From the NCBI GenBank assembly GCA_026224975.1, contig JAMFRW010000059.1, positions 1 to 33,533 on the forward strand: 33,533 nucleotides of DNA. Reading direction: 5' to 3'. Origin of the DNA: Rhodoferax sp. Lineage in GTDB: Bacteria > Pseudomonadota > Gammaproteobacteria > Burkholderiales > Burkholderiaceae_C. This document shows, piece by piece, positions 20,665 to 28,016 of the stretch (position 1 is the stretch's first letter; the number at the start of each line of letters is the position of its first letter). Under the pieces are notes generated by a model. That model saw only the letters and a list, made by a program, of their open reading frames with translations, ran no database searches and was not told the origin of the DNA. Both the position numbers and the translations under genes were made by a program.

Positions 20665-21582
20665 ATGGACCGAATCACCGGCGTTCAGCTCTTCGTGCGC
20701 ATCGTCGAAACGGGCAGCTTCTCGAAGGCCTCGGCTGATCTGGGCCTCACGCAGCCGACGGCCACCAAGCACGTGGCGGCGCTCGAAGCCAAGCTCGGCG
20801 CGCGGCTGCTCAACCGCAACACGCGCGGTGTGAGCGCGACCGAGATCGGCGCGCTCTACTACGAGAAATGCAAGGCGATCCAGCACACACTGGAAGAGGC
20901 CGACAACCTCGCCTCGCTGCTGCAATCGCGCGTGAGCGGGCAGTTGCGGGTGAGCACCTCGGTGGCCTTCGGCCGCAGGGTGCTGACGCCGATGGTGCTG
21001 GCCTTCATGCGGCAGCACCCCGACATCTCGATCGACCTCAGCGTGGAAGACCGCTACGCCAACCTGGTGGAGCAAGGCATCGATGTGGCGATCCGCATGG
21101 GGCGCCTCGCCGATTCCTCGCTCGGCTCGCGCTACCTTGGCACCAACCCGTGGGTGCTCGTCGCATCGCCCGAGTATTTGAATTCGTTCGGCGCGCCGGA
21201 GAGCCCGGCCGAGGTGGCGCGCCACGCATGCCTGGTCTACAGCAGCGTGCAAGGCGATGACCGCTGGCATTTCACCGGCGCGGGCGGCGACACCTCCTTG
21301 GCCGAATCGGTGCGGGTGCAAGGCCCGCTGCGGTCGAACAGCCTCTCGGCCCTGCTCGACGGCGCTTGCCGCGGCCTGGGCCTGGCGATCCTGCCTTGGT
21401 ATGTGGCGCAACGTGCGGTAGCCGAAGGCCGGGTGCATACGCTGCTGACCGAATTCAATCTGCCGGTTCAGGAGATGAACGCCGTGTTCCCGAGCCCCAA
21501 ACTCGTGCCGTCGAAGGTCAATGCCTTCATCACGTTTTTGCAGGAGCAGTTCGGCCCGGAGTGGTGGCGGAACGAGCGCTGA
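20665..21582 (+). CDS. LysR-family transcriptional regulator (CrgA-like)
   Basis: A 305-residue LysR regulator of the CrgA/PecT-like branch. The DNA-binding region reads FVRIVETGSFSKASADLGLT followed by QPTATKHVAALEAKLGARLL. The effector domain includes GQLRVSTSVAFGRRVLTPMV and VDVAIRMGRL-type segments. GGAGG lies upstream but rather far from the ATG at 20665. The gene follows prsT on the same strand and ends convergent with the GntR gene, overlapping it by 53 bp. Its targets are not evident, since no divergently transcribed partner is present. Confidence 0.92.
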   Translation: MDRITGVQLFVRIVETGSFSKASADLGLTQPTATKHVAALEAKLGARLLNRNTRGVSATEIGALYYEKCKAIQHTLEEADNLASLLQSRVSGQLRVSTSVAFGRRVLTPMVLAFMRQHPDISIDLSVEDRYANLVEQGIDVAIRMGRLADSSLGSRYLGTNPWVLVASPEYLNSFGAPESPAEVARHACLVYSSVQGDDRWHFTGAGGDTSLAESVRVQGPLRSNSLSALLDGACRGLGLAILPWYVAQRAVAEGRVHTLLTEFNLPVQEMNAVFPSPKLVPSKVNAFITFLQEQFGPEWWRNER

Positions 21583-22279
21583 AGCCCGGCCCGATCGGCG
21601 CCAGCAAAGCACGCAGCCGCTCGCGCGCATCGGGCGCCTGCACCGATTGGCCCAGGCCGCTTTCCACGCTGCCGATGTGCGCCAGCATCAGGACCGCCGC
21701 CCCCTCCACATCGCCCGCCTCGATGGCGCCGACGATCCGCGCGTGGTCGGCGCAGGACTGCACCGCGTCGTGCGTCGATTGATAGAGCGAGGCGACCAGC
21801 GTGGTGCGCGCGGTCAGGTCGCGCAGCATGTCGCACAGCATGCGGTGGCCCAGGCATTCGGCCAGGCACACGTGAAAGTCGGCGAGCAGGAAGGTGCGCG
21901 TGGCCACGTCGGCCCCGGCGATGGCCGCTTCTTCATCGGCAATGTGGCCGCGCAGGCGCTTGATCACCGCCTGCAGCGGCCGGCCAGCTTCGCGCAGCAC
22001 CGCAGAGTCACGCAACATGCCGGACTCGACCGCGCGCCGCGCCGCAAACGCATCGTGCGCCTGTGCCAGCGAAGGTTCCAGCACATACCAGCCCTTGCGC
22101 GAGCGCACCTCCACGAAGCCGCGCGCCTGCAATTGCATCAGCGCCTCGCGCACCAGCGTGCGGCTCACGCCGAACATGTCGGCCAGCTCCTGCTCACCCA
22201 GCCGCTCACCGGGCGCGAGCTTCTGGGCCAGGATGGATTCGACGACGCGCTGGGCGATTTCGGTCTGGTTGATGGTCAT
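21530..22279 (-). CDS. GntR-family regulator with FCD effector domain
   Basis: A 249-residue FadR-subfamily GntR protein. The N-terminal winged helix shows LAPGERLGEQELADMFGVSR and TLVREALMQLQARGFVEVRS. The all-helical FCD domain carries metal-site residues in DFHVCLAECLGHRML and a DHARIVGAIEAGDVEGAAVL ending typical of the family. The C-terminal 18 codons overlap the end of the convergent LysR gene. dctA lies upstream on the same strand, separated by a palindromic repeat. This makes an organic-acid sensor acting on dctA a reasonable guess, and matching palindromes are present upstream of dctA. Confidence 0.92.
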   Translation of the reverse strand: MTINQTEIAQRVVESILAQKLAPGERLGEQELADMFGVSRTLVREALMQLQARGFVEVRSRKGWYVLEPSLAQAHDAFAARRAVESGMLRDSAVLREAGRPLQAVIKRLRGHIADEEAAIAGADVATRTFLLADFHVCLAECLGHRMLCDMLRDLTARTTLVASLYQSTHDAVQSCADHARIVGAIEAGDVEGAAVLMLAHIGSVESGLGQSVQAPDARERLRALLAPIGPGFSARSATTPGRTAPAKT

Positions 22280-22325
22280 GGGCGGATCAGGAAACGGAAC
22301 CCGGACGATAAGGCTCGGGCCGGGA

Positions 22326-22413
22326 CGAAGCGCCTACGAAGTTGCGCAGAGCAGGCCTGAGCACGAGTCGCCTGCGCTGCCCAGTTTCACAGGGGCTTCG
22401 CTTCAACGACTCA
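22326..22413 (-). repeat. Palindromic dispersed repeat, copy 1, at the dctA stop codon
   Basis: A 77-bp core (22326-22402) is 75/77 identical to the inverse copy at 28916-28992. Read from dctA, the homology begins at the stop codon itself (TGAGTCG, then AGCGAAGCCCC). The outer arms (CGAAGCCCCT/AGGCGCTTCG) and inner arms (GCAGCGCAGGC/GCCTGCTCTGC) each pair with one mismatch. A weaker shared tail runs on towards the GntR start. Confidence 0.85.
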
Positions 22414-23733
22414 GGCAGCGACCGCCCCCACCGGCGCCGCCGGCTCCAGCCCCAGTTCCATGTCGTCGGCCACCGGCCGCCCATCCAGCACCGCATGCGC
22501 GCGCTCGCGGTCGATGTCGCCTTCCCACGCGGCCACGGCCACGGTGGCCACGCAATTGCCGATCAGGTTGCCGAGCGCGCGGGCGATGCCCATGAACCAG
22601 TCGACCGAGAGCACCATCACCAGGCCGATCGCGGGGATGGCGGGAATCGCCTGCAGCGTGGCGGCCAGCACCACGATCGCCGAGCCTGGCACACCGTGCG
22701 CGCCTTTGGAGGTGACGAGCGAGATCGCCAGGATCGTCAGCAGGTCGGTCATCGAGATCGGCGTGTTGGTGGCCTGCGCGATGAACACGGCGGCGAGCGT
22801 GATGTAGATCGAGAAGGCGTCGAGGTTGAACGAGTAGCCGGTGGGGATCACCAGGCCGACCGTCGAATCGCGAATGCCCATGCGCTTCAACTTGGCCATG
22901 ATCTGCGGCAGCACGCTGTCCGACGAGGTCGTCGCGAAGACGATGGTCAGCTCTTCACGCAGGTAGCGCAGCAGCTTGAAGAGGCTGAAGCCTGAAAGCC
23001 GCATGATCCCGCCCAGTATGACGACGACGAAGATCGCGACTGCCGCGTAGTAAAGCACCACGAGCATGCCGAGCTGCTTGAGCGAGCCGATGCCGTACTT
23101 GCCCACGGTAAACGCGATGGCGCCGAACACACCGAGCGGCGCCAGCTTGATGATCAGCCCCATGGTCTTGAAGAGGATGCCCGAAAGGTCTTCGATCAGC
23201 CCGGCGATCTTGGCGCCCTTCTCGCCGACGAGCGAGAGCGCGCAGCCGAAGACGATGGAGAACAGCAGCACCTGCAGTACGTCGCCGGTCGCGAAGGCGC
23301 TGACGGCCGTCGTGGGAATCAGCTTCAAGAAGAACTCGGTGAAGCCGCCGCCGGAGAGCTTGCCAGCGTTCTCGACATAGGCGCTCATCGCCTTGGCGTC
23401 CAGCGTGTGCACATCGACATTCATGCCGACGCCAGGCTGGAAGACGAAGGCCAGCACCAGGCCGAGCACGAGGGCGACTGTCGTCAGCACCTCGAAGTAG
23501 ATCAGCGCCTTGACGCCGACGCGGCCGACGCGCTTCAGGTCGCCGGTGCCGGCGATGCCGTGCACGATCACGCAGAAGACGATCAGCGGCACCAGCATCT
23601 TGATGAGCTTGATGAAGCCGTCACCCAGCGGCTTGAACTTGGCGGCCGTGTCGGGCCACAAGAACCCGACCAGCACACCGAGGATGAGGGCCAGCACGAC
23701 CTGGCCGAACAAGGAGCGAAAAAAACGAGGCAT
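22411..23733 (-). CDS. dctA: C4-dicarboxylate:proton/sodium symporter, DctA family
   Basis: A 440-residue inner-membrane carrier of the DAACS family for succinate, fumarate, malate and related acids. It begins MPRFFRSLFGQVVLALILGV, continues with FIKLIKMLVPLIVFCVIVHG, and has the re-entrant-loop serine motif FATTSSDSVLPQIM. PTGYSFNLDAFSIY and FIAQATNTPISM are the conserved helix-7/8 substrate and cation sites. The start is ATG at 23733 with GGAGAG upstream; the longer track start (23823) lacks support. Length is normal. Its 323-bp upstream region has overlapping palindromes suited to the adjacent GntR regulator. Confidence 0.94.
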   Translation of the reverse strand: MPRFFRSLFGQVVLALILGVLVGFLWPDTAAKFKPLGDGFIKLIKMLVPLIVFCVIVHGIAGTGDLKRVGRVGVKALIYFEVLTTVALVLGLVLAFVFQPGVGMNVDVHTLDAKAMSAYVENAGKLSGGGFTEFFLKLIPTTAVSAFATGDVLQVLLFSIVFGCALSLVGEKGAKIAGLIEDLSGILFKTMGLIIKLAPLGVFGAIAFTVGKYGIGSLKQLGMLVVLYYAAVAIFVVVILGGIMRLSGFSLFKLLRYLREELTIVFATTSSDSVLPQIMAKLKRMGIRDSTVGLVIPTGYSFNLDAFSIYITLAAVFIAQATNTPISMTDLLTILAISLVTSKGAHGVPGSAIVVLAATLQAIPAIPAIGLVMVLSVDWFMGIARALGNLIGNCVATVAVAAWEGDIDRERAHAVLDGRPVADDMELGLEPAAPVGAVAA

Positions 23734-24056
23734 GGGACTCTCCAACAAGAGGAAGGACGACGAACTCCGGACCCGCTGCGAATTGCCGAGTCCTGCAATT
23801 ACCTGACCAGTGCCTGCACTCAAGTTTTCTTGATCACAAGCTTGTGTACAAGCAATGTAGTCAACATTAGCAATCGTCGTGCCCGTGGTTTCCCTAGTTT
23901 TTGGCGCTGCGGATCACCGCCGAATCACACCGCGCGCAGGGCTGGTGCGTTAGCAAACGCGCGGTGTGCAACGACGGTGCGTGATCCCGGGCATCATCGA
24001 ACGAATCGGTGCGAATCGTCGTTTTCGCGGCGCGCCATCCAAACCGGAGAACTTCG
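23734..24056. promoter_or_regulatory. dctA/modA-like divergent intergenic region
   Basis: This 323-bp stretch holds no gene. It is more AT-rich than its flanks around 23800-23880. Besides the candidate operator at 23829-23852, it contains a perfect 11-bp inverted repeat, CACACCGCGCG (23926-23936) with CGCGCGGTGTG (23958-23968), separated by 21 nt on the side of the ModA-like gene. Promoter elements could not be fixed. Confidence 0.6.
23829..23852. promoter_or_regulatory. Candidate GntR/FCD operator upstream of dctA
   Basis: A perfect 12-bp palindrome, CACAAGCTTGTG (23835-23846), overlaps a second dyad, CTTGTGTACAAG (23841-23852). A CTTG-N4-CAAG arrangement also begins at 23829. TTGT-N2-ACAA is the core recognised by several FCD-type GntR regulators. 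The site lies about 100 bp ahead of the dctA start, and an FCD GntR gene sits just past dctA. The link is inferred. Confidence 0.5.
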
Positions 24057-24827
24057 ATGAATTCGCTGGCGCGGCTGATGCCGCTCGCCCTCCTTCTCGC
24101 CCCGCTGGCGGCACCCCGCCCCGTTGAGGCGGCGGACGCCGCATCCCTCGCCGTGCTGAGCGCAGGCGCCATCGAGCCGGGTGTGCGGCCGGCGCTTGCA
24201 GCATTCGAGAAGGCCAGCGGGCTGCACGTGACGCTGGCGTTTGCGACCGCGCCCGAGATCCGCCAACGTATGGCGGCCGGCGCCTACGCCGATGCGGTCT
24301 TCGCGCCGCCGGCGGTGCTCGACCAGCTGGCGCGCGCCGGGCAACTGGCGCCCGCACGAGCGGCGATCGGCCGCGTCGGCCTGGGCGTGGCGGTGCGGCC
24401 GGGCGCGCCGCAGCCCGGGATCGGCACGGCAGACGAGCTGAAGCATTCGCTGCTGCAGGCCGATTCGGTTGTCTTCAACCGCGCATCGACCGGGCTTTAT
24501 GTCGAAGGCCTGTTGAAGACGCTGGGCGTCACGGCTGAGCTCGAAGGCCGCACCACGCGCTACCCGGACGGCGCTTCGGTGATGAGGCACCTGCTCGTCG
24601 GCAGCGGGCGCGAGTTCGGTTTTGGCGCGATGACCGAGATCGCGCTCTTTCGCGCCGAAGGTTTGGTCCTTGTAGGACCGCTGCCGCCGGAGCTGCAGAA
24701 CATGACCTCGTACGCCGCGGCGCCGGTCACGCGCGGCAACGCAGAAGCGGCCGGCGCGCTGATGAGATTCCTTGCCTCCGATGCCGCCCGCGCGGTGTTC
24801 ACGGCGGCCGGTATCGAACCGCCATGA
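24057..24827 (+). CDS. ModA-like periplasmic solute-binding protein
   Basis: A 256-residue exported protein with signal peptide MNSLARLMPLALLLAPLAAP and probable cleavage after the Ala-rich VEAADA region. The mature part is a type-II periplasmic binding fold of the ModA/SBP_bac_11 family (LAVLSAGAIEPGVRPALAAF, VVFNRASTGLYVEGLL, FGAMTEIALF). It may bind an oxyanion such as molybdate, or a small organic anion. GGAGA lies six bases before the ATG. No permease or ATPase gene is adjacent, so it is an orphan binding protein. A supply role for the molybdenum enzyme XdhB is attractive but unproven. Confidence 0.75.
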   Translation: MNSLARLMPLALLLAPLAAPRPVEAADAASLAVLSAGAIEPGVRPALAAFEKASGLHVTLAFATAPEIRQRMAAGAYADAVFAPPAVLDQLARAGQLAPARAAIGRVGLGVAVRPGAPQPGIGTADELKHSLLQADSVVFNRASTGLYVEGLLKTLGVTAELEGRTTRYPDGASVMRHLLVGSGREFGFGAMTEIALFRAEGLVLVGPLPPELQNMTSYAAAPVTRGNAEAAGALMRFLASDAARAVFTAAGIEPP

Positions 24828-24840
24828 ACCGAAGGGCTGA

Positions 24841-25494
24841 TCAGCGCGGCTGCGGCGTGGTGCGCAGGTAGGGCTTGATGGTCTTGAAGCCAGGGAAGGA
24901 CTTCTCCGCCTCTTCGTTGCTGACCGCGGGCGTGATGATCACGTCGTCGCCCTGCTTCCAGTTCACCGGGGTGGCGACCTTGTGCTTGGCGGTGAGCTGC
25001 ATCGAGTCGAGTACGCGCAGGATCTCGTCGAAATTGCGGCCGGTGGTCATCGGGTAGGTGAGCATCAGCTTGATCTTCTTGTCGGGGCCGATGATGAAGA
25101 CCGAGCGCACCGTCGCGTTGTTGGCGGCGGTGCGGCCATCGGCGCCCACCTCGTCGGCCGGCAGCATGTTGTAGAGCTTGGCGACCACCAGGTCGGCGTC
25201 ACCGATCATCGGGTACTTGACAGCCGAGCCTTGCGTTTCCTCGATGTCCTTGGCCCATTCGCCGTGGCGCGCGACAGGATCGGCGCTCAGGCCGATCAGC
25301 TTGGCGTTGCGCTTGGTGAACTCCGGTTCGATGCGGGCCATGTAGCCGAGTTCGGTGGTGCAGACGGGCGTGAAGTCCTTGGGGTGCGAAAACAGGATCG
25401 CCCACTGGTCGCCAATCCACTCGTGGAACTTGATCTTGCCTTGCGTGGTGTCGGCTTCGAAATCGGGGGCGATGTCATTGATGCGCAGGGACAT
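24841..25494 (-). CDS. 1-Cys peroxiredoxin (Prx6 group)
   Basis: A 217-residue cytosolic thiol peroxidase that reduces hydrogen peroxide and organic peroxides. The peroxidatic cysteine is Cys45 in FSHPKDFTPVCTTELGY, and it is the only cysteine in the protein. Length and the C-terminal extension with NWKQGDDVIITP and FPGFKTIKPYLR also place it in the Prx6/1-Cys group. AAGGAG precedes the ATG at 25494. The end is convergent with the ModA-like gene at a 13-bp distance. It may help handle hydrogen peroxide arising from oxidative purine metabolism, but the location alone does not prove this. Confidence 0.93.
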   Translation of the reverse strand: MSLRINDIAPDFEADTTQGKIKFHEWIGDQWAILFSHPKDFTPVCTTELGYMARIEPEFTKRNAKLIGLSADPVARHGEWAKDIEETQGSAVKYPMIGDADLVVAKLYNMLPADEVGADGRTAANNATVRSVFIIGPDKKIKLMLTYPMTTGRNFDEILRVLDSMQLTAKHKVATPVNWKQGDDVIITPAVSNEEAEKSFPGFKTIKPYLRTTPQPR

Positions 25495-25532
25495 GGTGGC
25501 TCCTTGGGTGCGTGTTCTCGGGGCAAAGATTG

Positions 25533-25561
25533 TGGATCGATTCCGGCGACGGGGCGATCCA
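25533..25561 (-). terminator. Stem-loop between tautomerase and peroxiredoxin genes
   Basis: TGGATCG (25533-25539) pairs with CGATCCA (25555-25561). It lies after the tautomerase stop and before the peroxiredoxin start, on the strand both genes use. No T-run follows, so its role as terminator or operator is open. Confidence 0.3.
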
Positions 25562-25584
25562 TGAAAACCGCATGTCGATGCGCG

Positions 25585-25815
25585 TTATACGGCGGTGCCA
25601 TCCGCCGTGGGCGTCGCTGGCGCGGCGGCGGCCTTGTCGCTCCACAGCTTGCCCCCGGTCGCCCAGTCCTGGCGCTTGATGTCGTAGAACAGGATGTCGA
25701 CGCTTTCCGGCGAGCCGCCGAGCGCGCGCACGACGCCGTCGGTCAGTTCCTTGGCGAGCGCGCGTTTTTGTTCCGGGGTGCGGCCTTCGAAAAGTTCGAC
25801 GCGGATGGTGGGCAT
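25585..25815 (-). CDS. 4-oxalocrotonate tautomerase-family protein
   Basis: A 76-residue small tautomerase starting MPTIRVELFEGRTPEQKRAL. After removal of Met it would expose the catalytic Pro1, with the family's R/K pattern in the first helix (EQKRALAKELTDGVVRALGG). The C-terminal DKAAAAPATPTADGTAV tail is an Ala/Pro/Thr-rich extension beyond the roughly 62-residue core. AGGAG lies at correct distance before ATG 25815; longer frames in the track run into other genes. It follows the class II aldolase-family gene on the same strand. The substrate is unknown, but an enol/keto acid is likely from the family. Confidence 0.88.
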   Translation of the reverse strand: MPTIRVELFEGRTPEQKRALAKELTDGVVRALGGSPESVDILFYDIKRQDWATGGKLWSDKAAAAPATPTADGTAV

Positions 25816-25885
25816 GGTGGGGACTCCTGTGTGTTTGCAAAAAATCGATCGTGTGGGTCGATCGTCATGAATTGGTCTGCATAAA

Positions 25886-26656
25886 TCAGTCAGCGTAGCC
25901 GGGCGAGAGCCGATCGAGACGGCGCAGCAGCGACGGCCATTCGACATCGCCGTCCCACTCGCTGCCGTCGCCCACCCATTGGCGGTGCGTGCGCGCGGCG
26001 AGTTCATCGCTCGCCACCAGCACCTGCCCGCCGGCGGCCGCCATGCCGCGCAACTGGGCCTGCGCGGCGCGCTCCAGCAAGTGCATCAGCATGTAGGCCT
26101 CGGCGATGGTCCGGCCGACGGTGAGCGTGCCGTGGTTGTCCAGGATCAGCCCGTCCAGCGAGCCGAGGTTGGCGACGAGCCGGCGCTGCTCATCCGCGCC
26201 CAGCGCCAGGCCTTCGTACGCATGGCGCCCGAGCCGGCCGTGCAGACGCATCGCGTACTGCGAGGTCGGCTGCAGACCGCCGGGCAGCATCGCGAGCGCC
26301 ACACCCCAGGGCGTGTGCAGGTGGATCACGCATTCGACATCCGGCCGCGCCGCGTGCACCGCGCCGTGGATGGTGAAGCCGGTCGGGTTGACGGCGCGGC
26401 GCGAACCATCGACCACCTCGCCGCGCACGTTGACCTTGACGAGCGACGAGGCGCAGATCTCGTCAAAGCTCAATCCAAATTCGTTGATCAGATACACGCC
26501 CAACTCTCCCGGAACCGTGGCCGAGAGGTGCGTGTAGACCGTGTCGTCCCAGCCGTTGAGCGCGGCCAGCCGGAAGGCGGCGGCGAGGTCGGTGCGCACC
26601 TGTTGTTCGGTGCGTGGTGGGCGCCGCACGGCGGCTGCAGGAGGATGATCGGTCAT
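25886..26656 (-). CDS. Class II aldolase/adducin-family protein
   Basis: A 256-residue protein of the FucA/AraD/adducin fold. It has FRLAALNGWDDTVYTHLSAT near the N-terminus and the metal-site histidines of VIHLHTPWGVALAML. ILDNHGTLTVGRTIAEAYML supplies the third His. Such proteins are zinc-dependent aldolases, epimerases or decarboxylases of small sugar phosphates or keto acids. The adducin-like subgroup often has no assigned reaction, so no specific substrate is claimed. It is on the same strand as, and 70 bp ahead of, the tautomerase gene, so the two may form a small operon. It is divergent from the mtfA-type gene. Confidence 0.88.
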   Translation of the reverse strand: MTDHPPAAAVRRPPRTEQQVRTDLAAAFRLAALNGWDDTVYTHLSATVPGELGVYLINEFGLSFDEICASSLVKVNVRGEVVDGSRRAVNPTGFTIHGAVHAARPDVECVIHLHTPWGVALAMLPGGLQPTSQYAMRLHGRLGRHAYEGLALGADEQRRLVANLGSLDGLILDNHGTLTVGRTIAEAYMLMHLLERAAQAQLRGMAAAGGQVLVASDELAARTHRQWVGDGSEWDGDVEWPSLLRRLDRLSPGYAD

Positions 26657-26824
26657 GGATGGTGAAGAGAAGGAAGGCGGTTATACAACTCTCCCGTGCC
26701 AGCCGTGGCACACGTCCGAGGACGCGCCACCCGCAGCTGGGCGAAGCTATCCGGCGGGTTGCCATTGAAACCCCACCCAGCGGACCCACCTCCCCTGTCC
26801 ACCTGCCAACGCGAGCCTCACCCT

Positions 26825-27646
26825 GTGCCCATCGCCATCGTCCTCGGCTTGACCCTGCTGCTGGTGCTGTGGCTTCTCGGCGAGCCGTGGTGGGTGGAGC
26901 GCCGCCGCGAGCGGCTTCGGCGCCAGCCCTTCCCGGCCGCCTGGCGCACCATCCTGCGCAAGCGCGTGCCCTATGTGCGCCTGCTGCCGGCCGATCTGCA
27001 ACTGCAGCTCAAGCGTCACATGCAGGTCTTCCTGGCCGAAAAGCCCTTCATCGGCTGCGACGGCCTGACGGTCACCGACGAGATGCGCGTCACCATCGCC
27101 GCGCAGGCCTGCCTGTTGATCCTCAACCGGCGTCGCACCGACTACTACCCCGAACTGCGCGAGATCCTGGTGTATCCCGGCGCCTTCGTCGTCGACCGGG
27201 TGCATGCCGAGCCAAGCGGCGCCTTGCAGGAGCAACGGCGCGCGCTGTCGGGCGAATCATGGTCGCGCGGGCAAGTGATCCTGTCGTGGCAGGACAGCGT
27301 GGAAGGCGCAGCCGTGGTGGACGACGGCCGCAACGTGGTGATCCACGAATTCGCGCACCAGCTCGACCAGCAGGCGGGCCACGCCAACGGTGCACCGATG
27401 CTGGGCCGGCGCGAGCGCTATGCGCGTTGGTCGCAGGTGCTGAGCGCCGAATACACGACCCTGCGGCAGCGCTCGCAGGACGGCGAACCGACGCTCTTCA
27501 GCAGCTACGGCGCCACCGATCCGGCGGAGTTCTTCGCCGTGGTGTCGGAGGTGTTCTTCGAGCAGCCGCAGCGCATGGCGGCGGAGCACACCGCGCTCTA
27601 CATCGAGCTGGCCCGCTTCTACCGGCTGGACCCGGCGAGCTGGTGA
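26825..27646 (+). CDS. mtfA: MtfA-type zinc metallopeptidase
   Basis: A roughly 273-residue member of the MtfA (DgsA/Mlc anti-repressor) peptidase family. The gluzincin motif is HEFAHQLD, with His174 and His178 as zinc ligands. The family segments ILVYPGAFVVDR, VILSWQDSVEGA and ATDPAEFFAVVSEVFFEQP (downstream Glu ligand) are present. Unlike E. coli MtfA, the predicted start is followed by a hydrophobic segment, PIAIVLGLTLLLVLWLLG, so this version may be membrane anchored. The start is uncertain: GTG 26825 fits the membrane segment but has no clear Shine-Dalgarno, and the track start is GTG 26696. Confidence 0.88.
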   Translation: MPIAIVLGLTLLLVLWLLGEPWWVERRRERLRRQPFPAAWRTILRKRVPYVRLLPADLQLQLKRHMQVFLAEKPFIGCDGLTVTDEMRVTIAAQACLLILNRRRTDYYPELREILVYPGAFVVDRVHAEPSGALQEQRRALSGESWSRGQVILSWQDSVEGAAVVDDGRNVVIHEFAHQLDQQAGHANGAPMLGRRERYARWSQVLSAEYTTLRQRSQDGEPTLFSSYGATDPAEFFAVVSEVFFEQPQRMAAEHTALYIELARFYRLDPASW

Positions 27647-27667
27647 GCGTCGAAAAAACTCTGAAGC

Positions 27668-27871
27668 TCAAACGTAGGTGTTGACCTGCGTGCCGAGCGG
27701 GCCGCTGCCGGCGAGCGGCGGCTGCTTCGGGATGGCGTTGATGAGCCCGAGCGCGCCAGCGGCTTGCGAATCGAGCGCTTTCTTGAGCACGAGGACTTGC
27801 GCGTCACTGGTGACCGAGCCTTGGGTGGCGCTGGTCGCGGCCTGGACGGCGGAGGTGCTGGCGATGTTCAT
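27668..27871 (-). CDS. YjfB-family putative motility protein
   Basis: A 67-residue protein with the features of the YjfB_motility family. It has a short N-terminal MNIASTSAVQAATSATQ, a helical core VLVLKKALDSQAAGALGLIN, and a Pro/Gly-rich tail PLGTQVNTYV ending in the usual NxxV-type strand. The family is named for a B. subtilis protein in the sigma-D (motility) regulon, and its molecular function is unknown. AAAGG lies upstream of the ATG at 27871, and a candidate sigma-28 promoter lies at 27899-27925. No flagellar genes are nearby. It is convergent with mtfA. Confidence 0.8.
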   Translation of the reverse strand: MNIASTSAVQAATSATQGSVTSDAQVLVLKKALDSQAAGALGLINAIPKQPPLAGSGPLGTQVNTYV

Positions 27872-27898
27872 GGCGGCCTTTCGGGGAGTCGTTCATCG

Positions 27899-27925
27899 AT
27901 TTCGGTCGGGCGCGGCGCAACTTGA
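27899..27925 (-). promoter_or_regulatory. Candidate sigma-28 (FliA) promoter for the YjfB-family gene
   Basis: On the minus strand TCAAGTT (27919-27925) is followed after 12 bases by ACCGAAAT (27899-27906). This is close to the FliA pattern TAAAGTTT-N11-GCCGATAA (about 6/8 and 5/8 matches). Transcription would start about 20 nt ahead of the ATG at 27871, leaving a short leader with the Shine-Dalgarno. Confidence 0.5.
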
Positions 27926-28016
27926 GGACGGCATGTCGTCCGATCACGGGAGAGACGGCTCATCGGCACAATGACCCGGCCATCTCTCACCGCTCATATC
28001 TCACGCCGACCGCCGC

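Noticed and set aside
23734-23830. Sigma-54 promoter for dctA, as found in some rhizobia
   Set aside because: No TGGCAC-N5-TTGC arrangement was found on the minus strand in the dctA leader.
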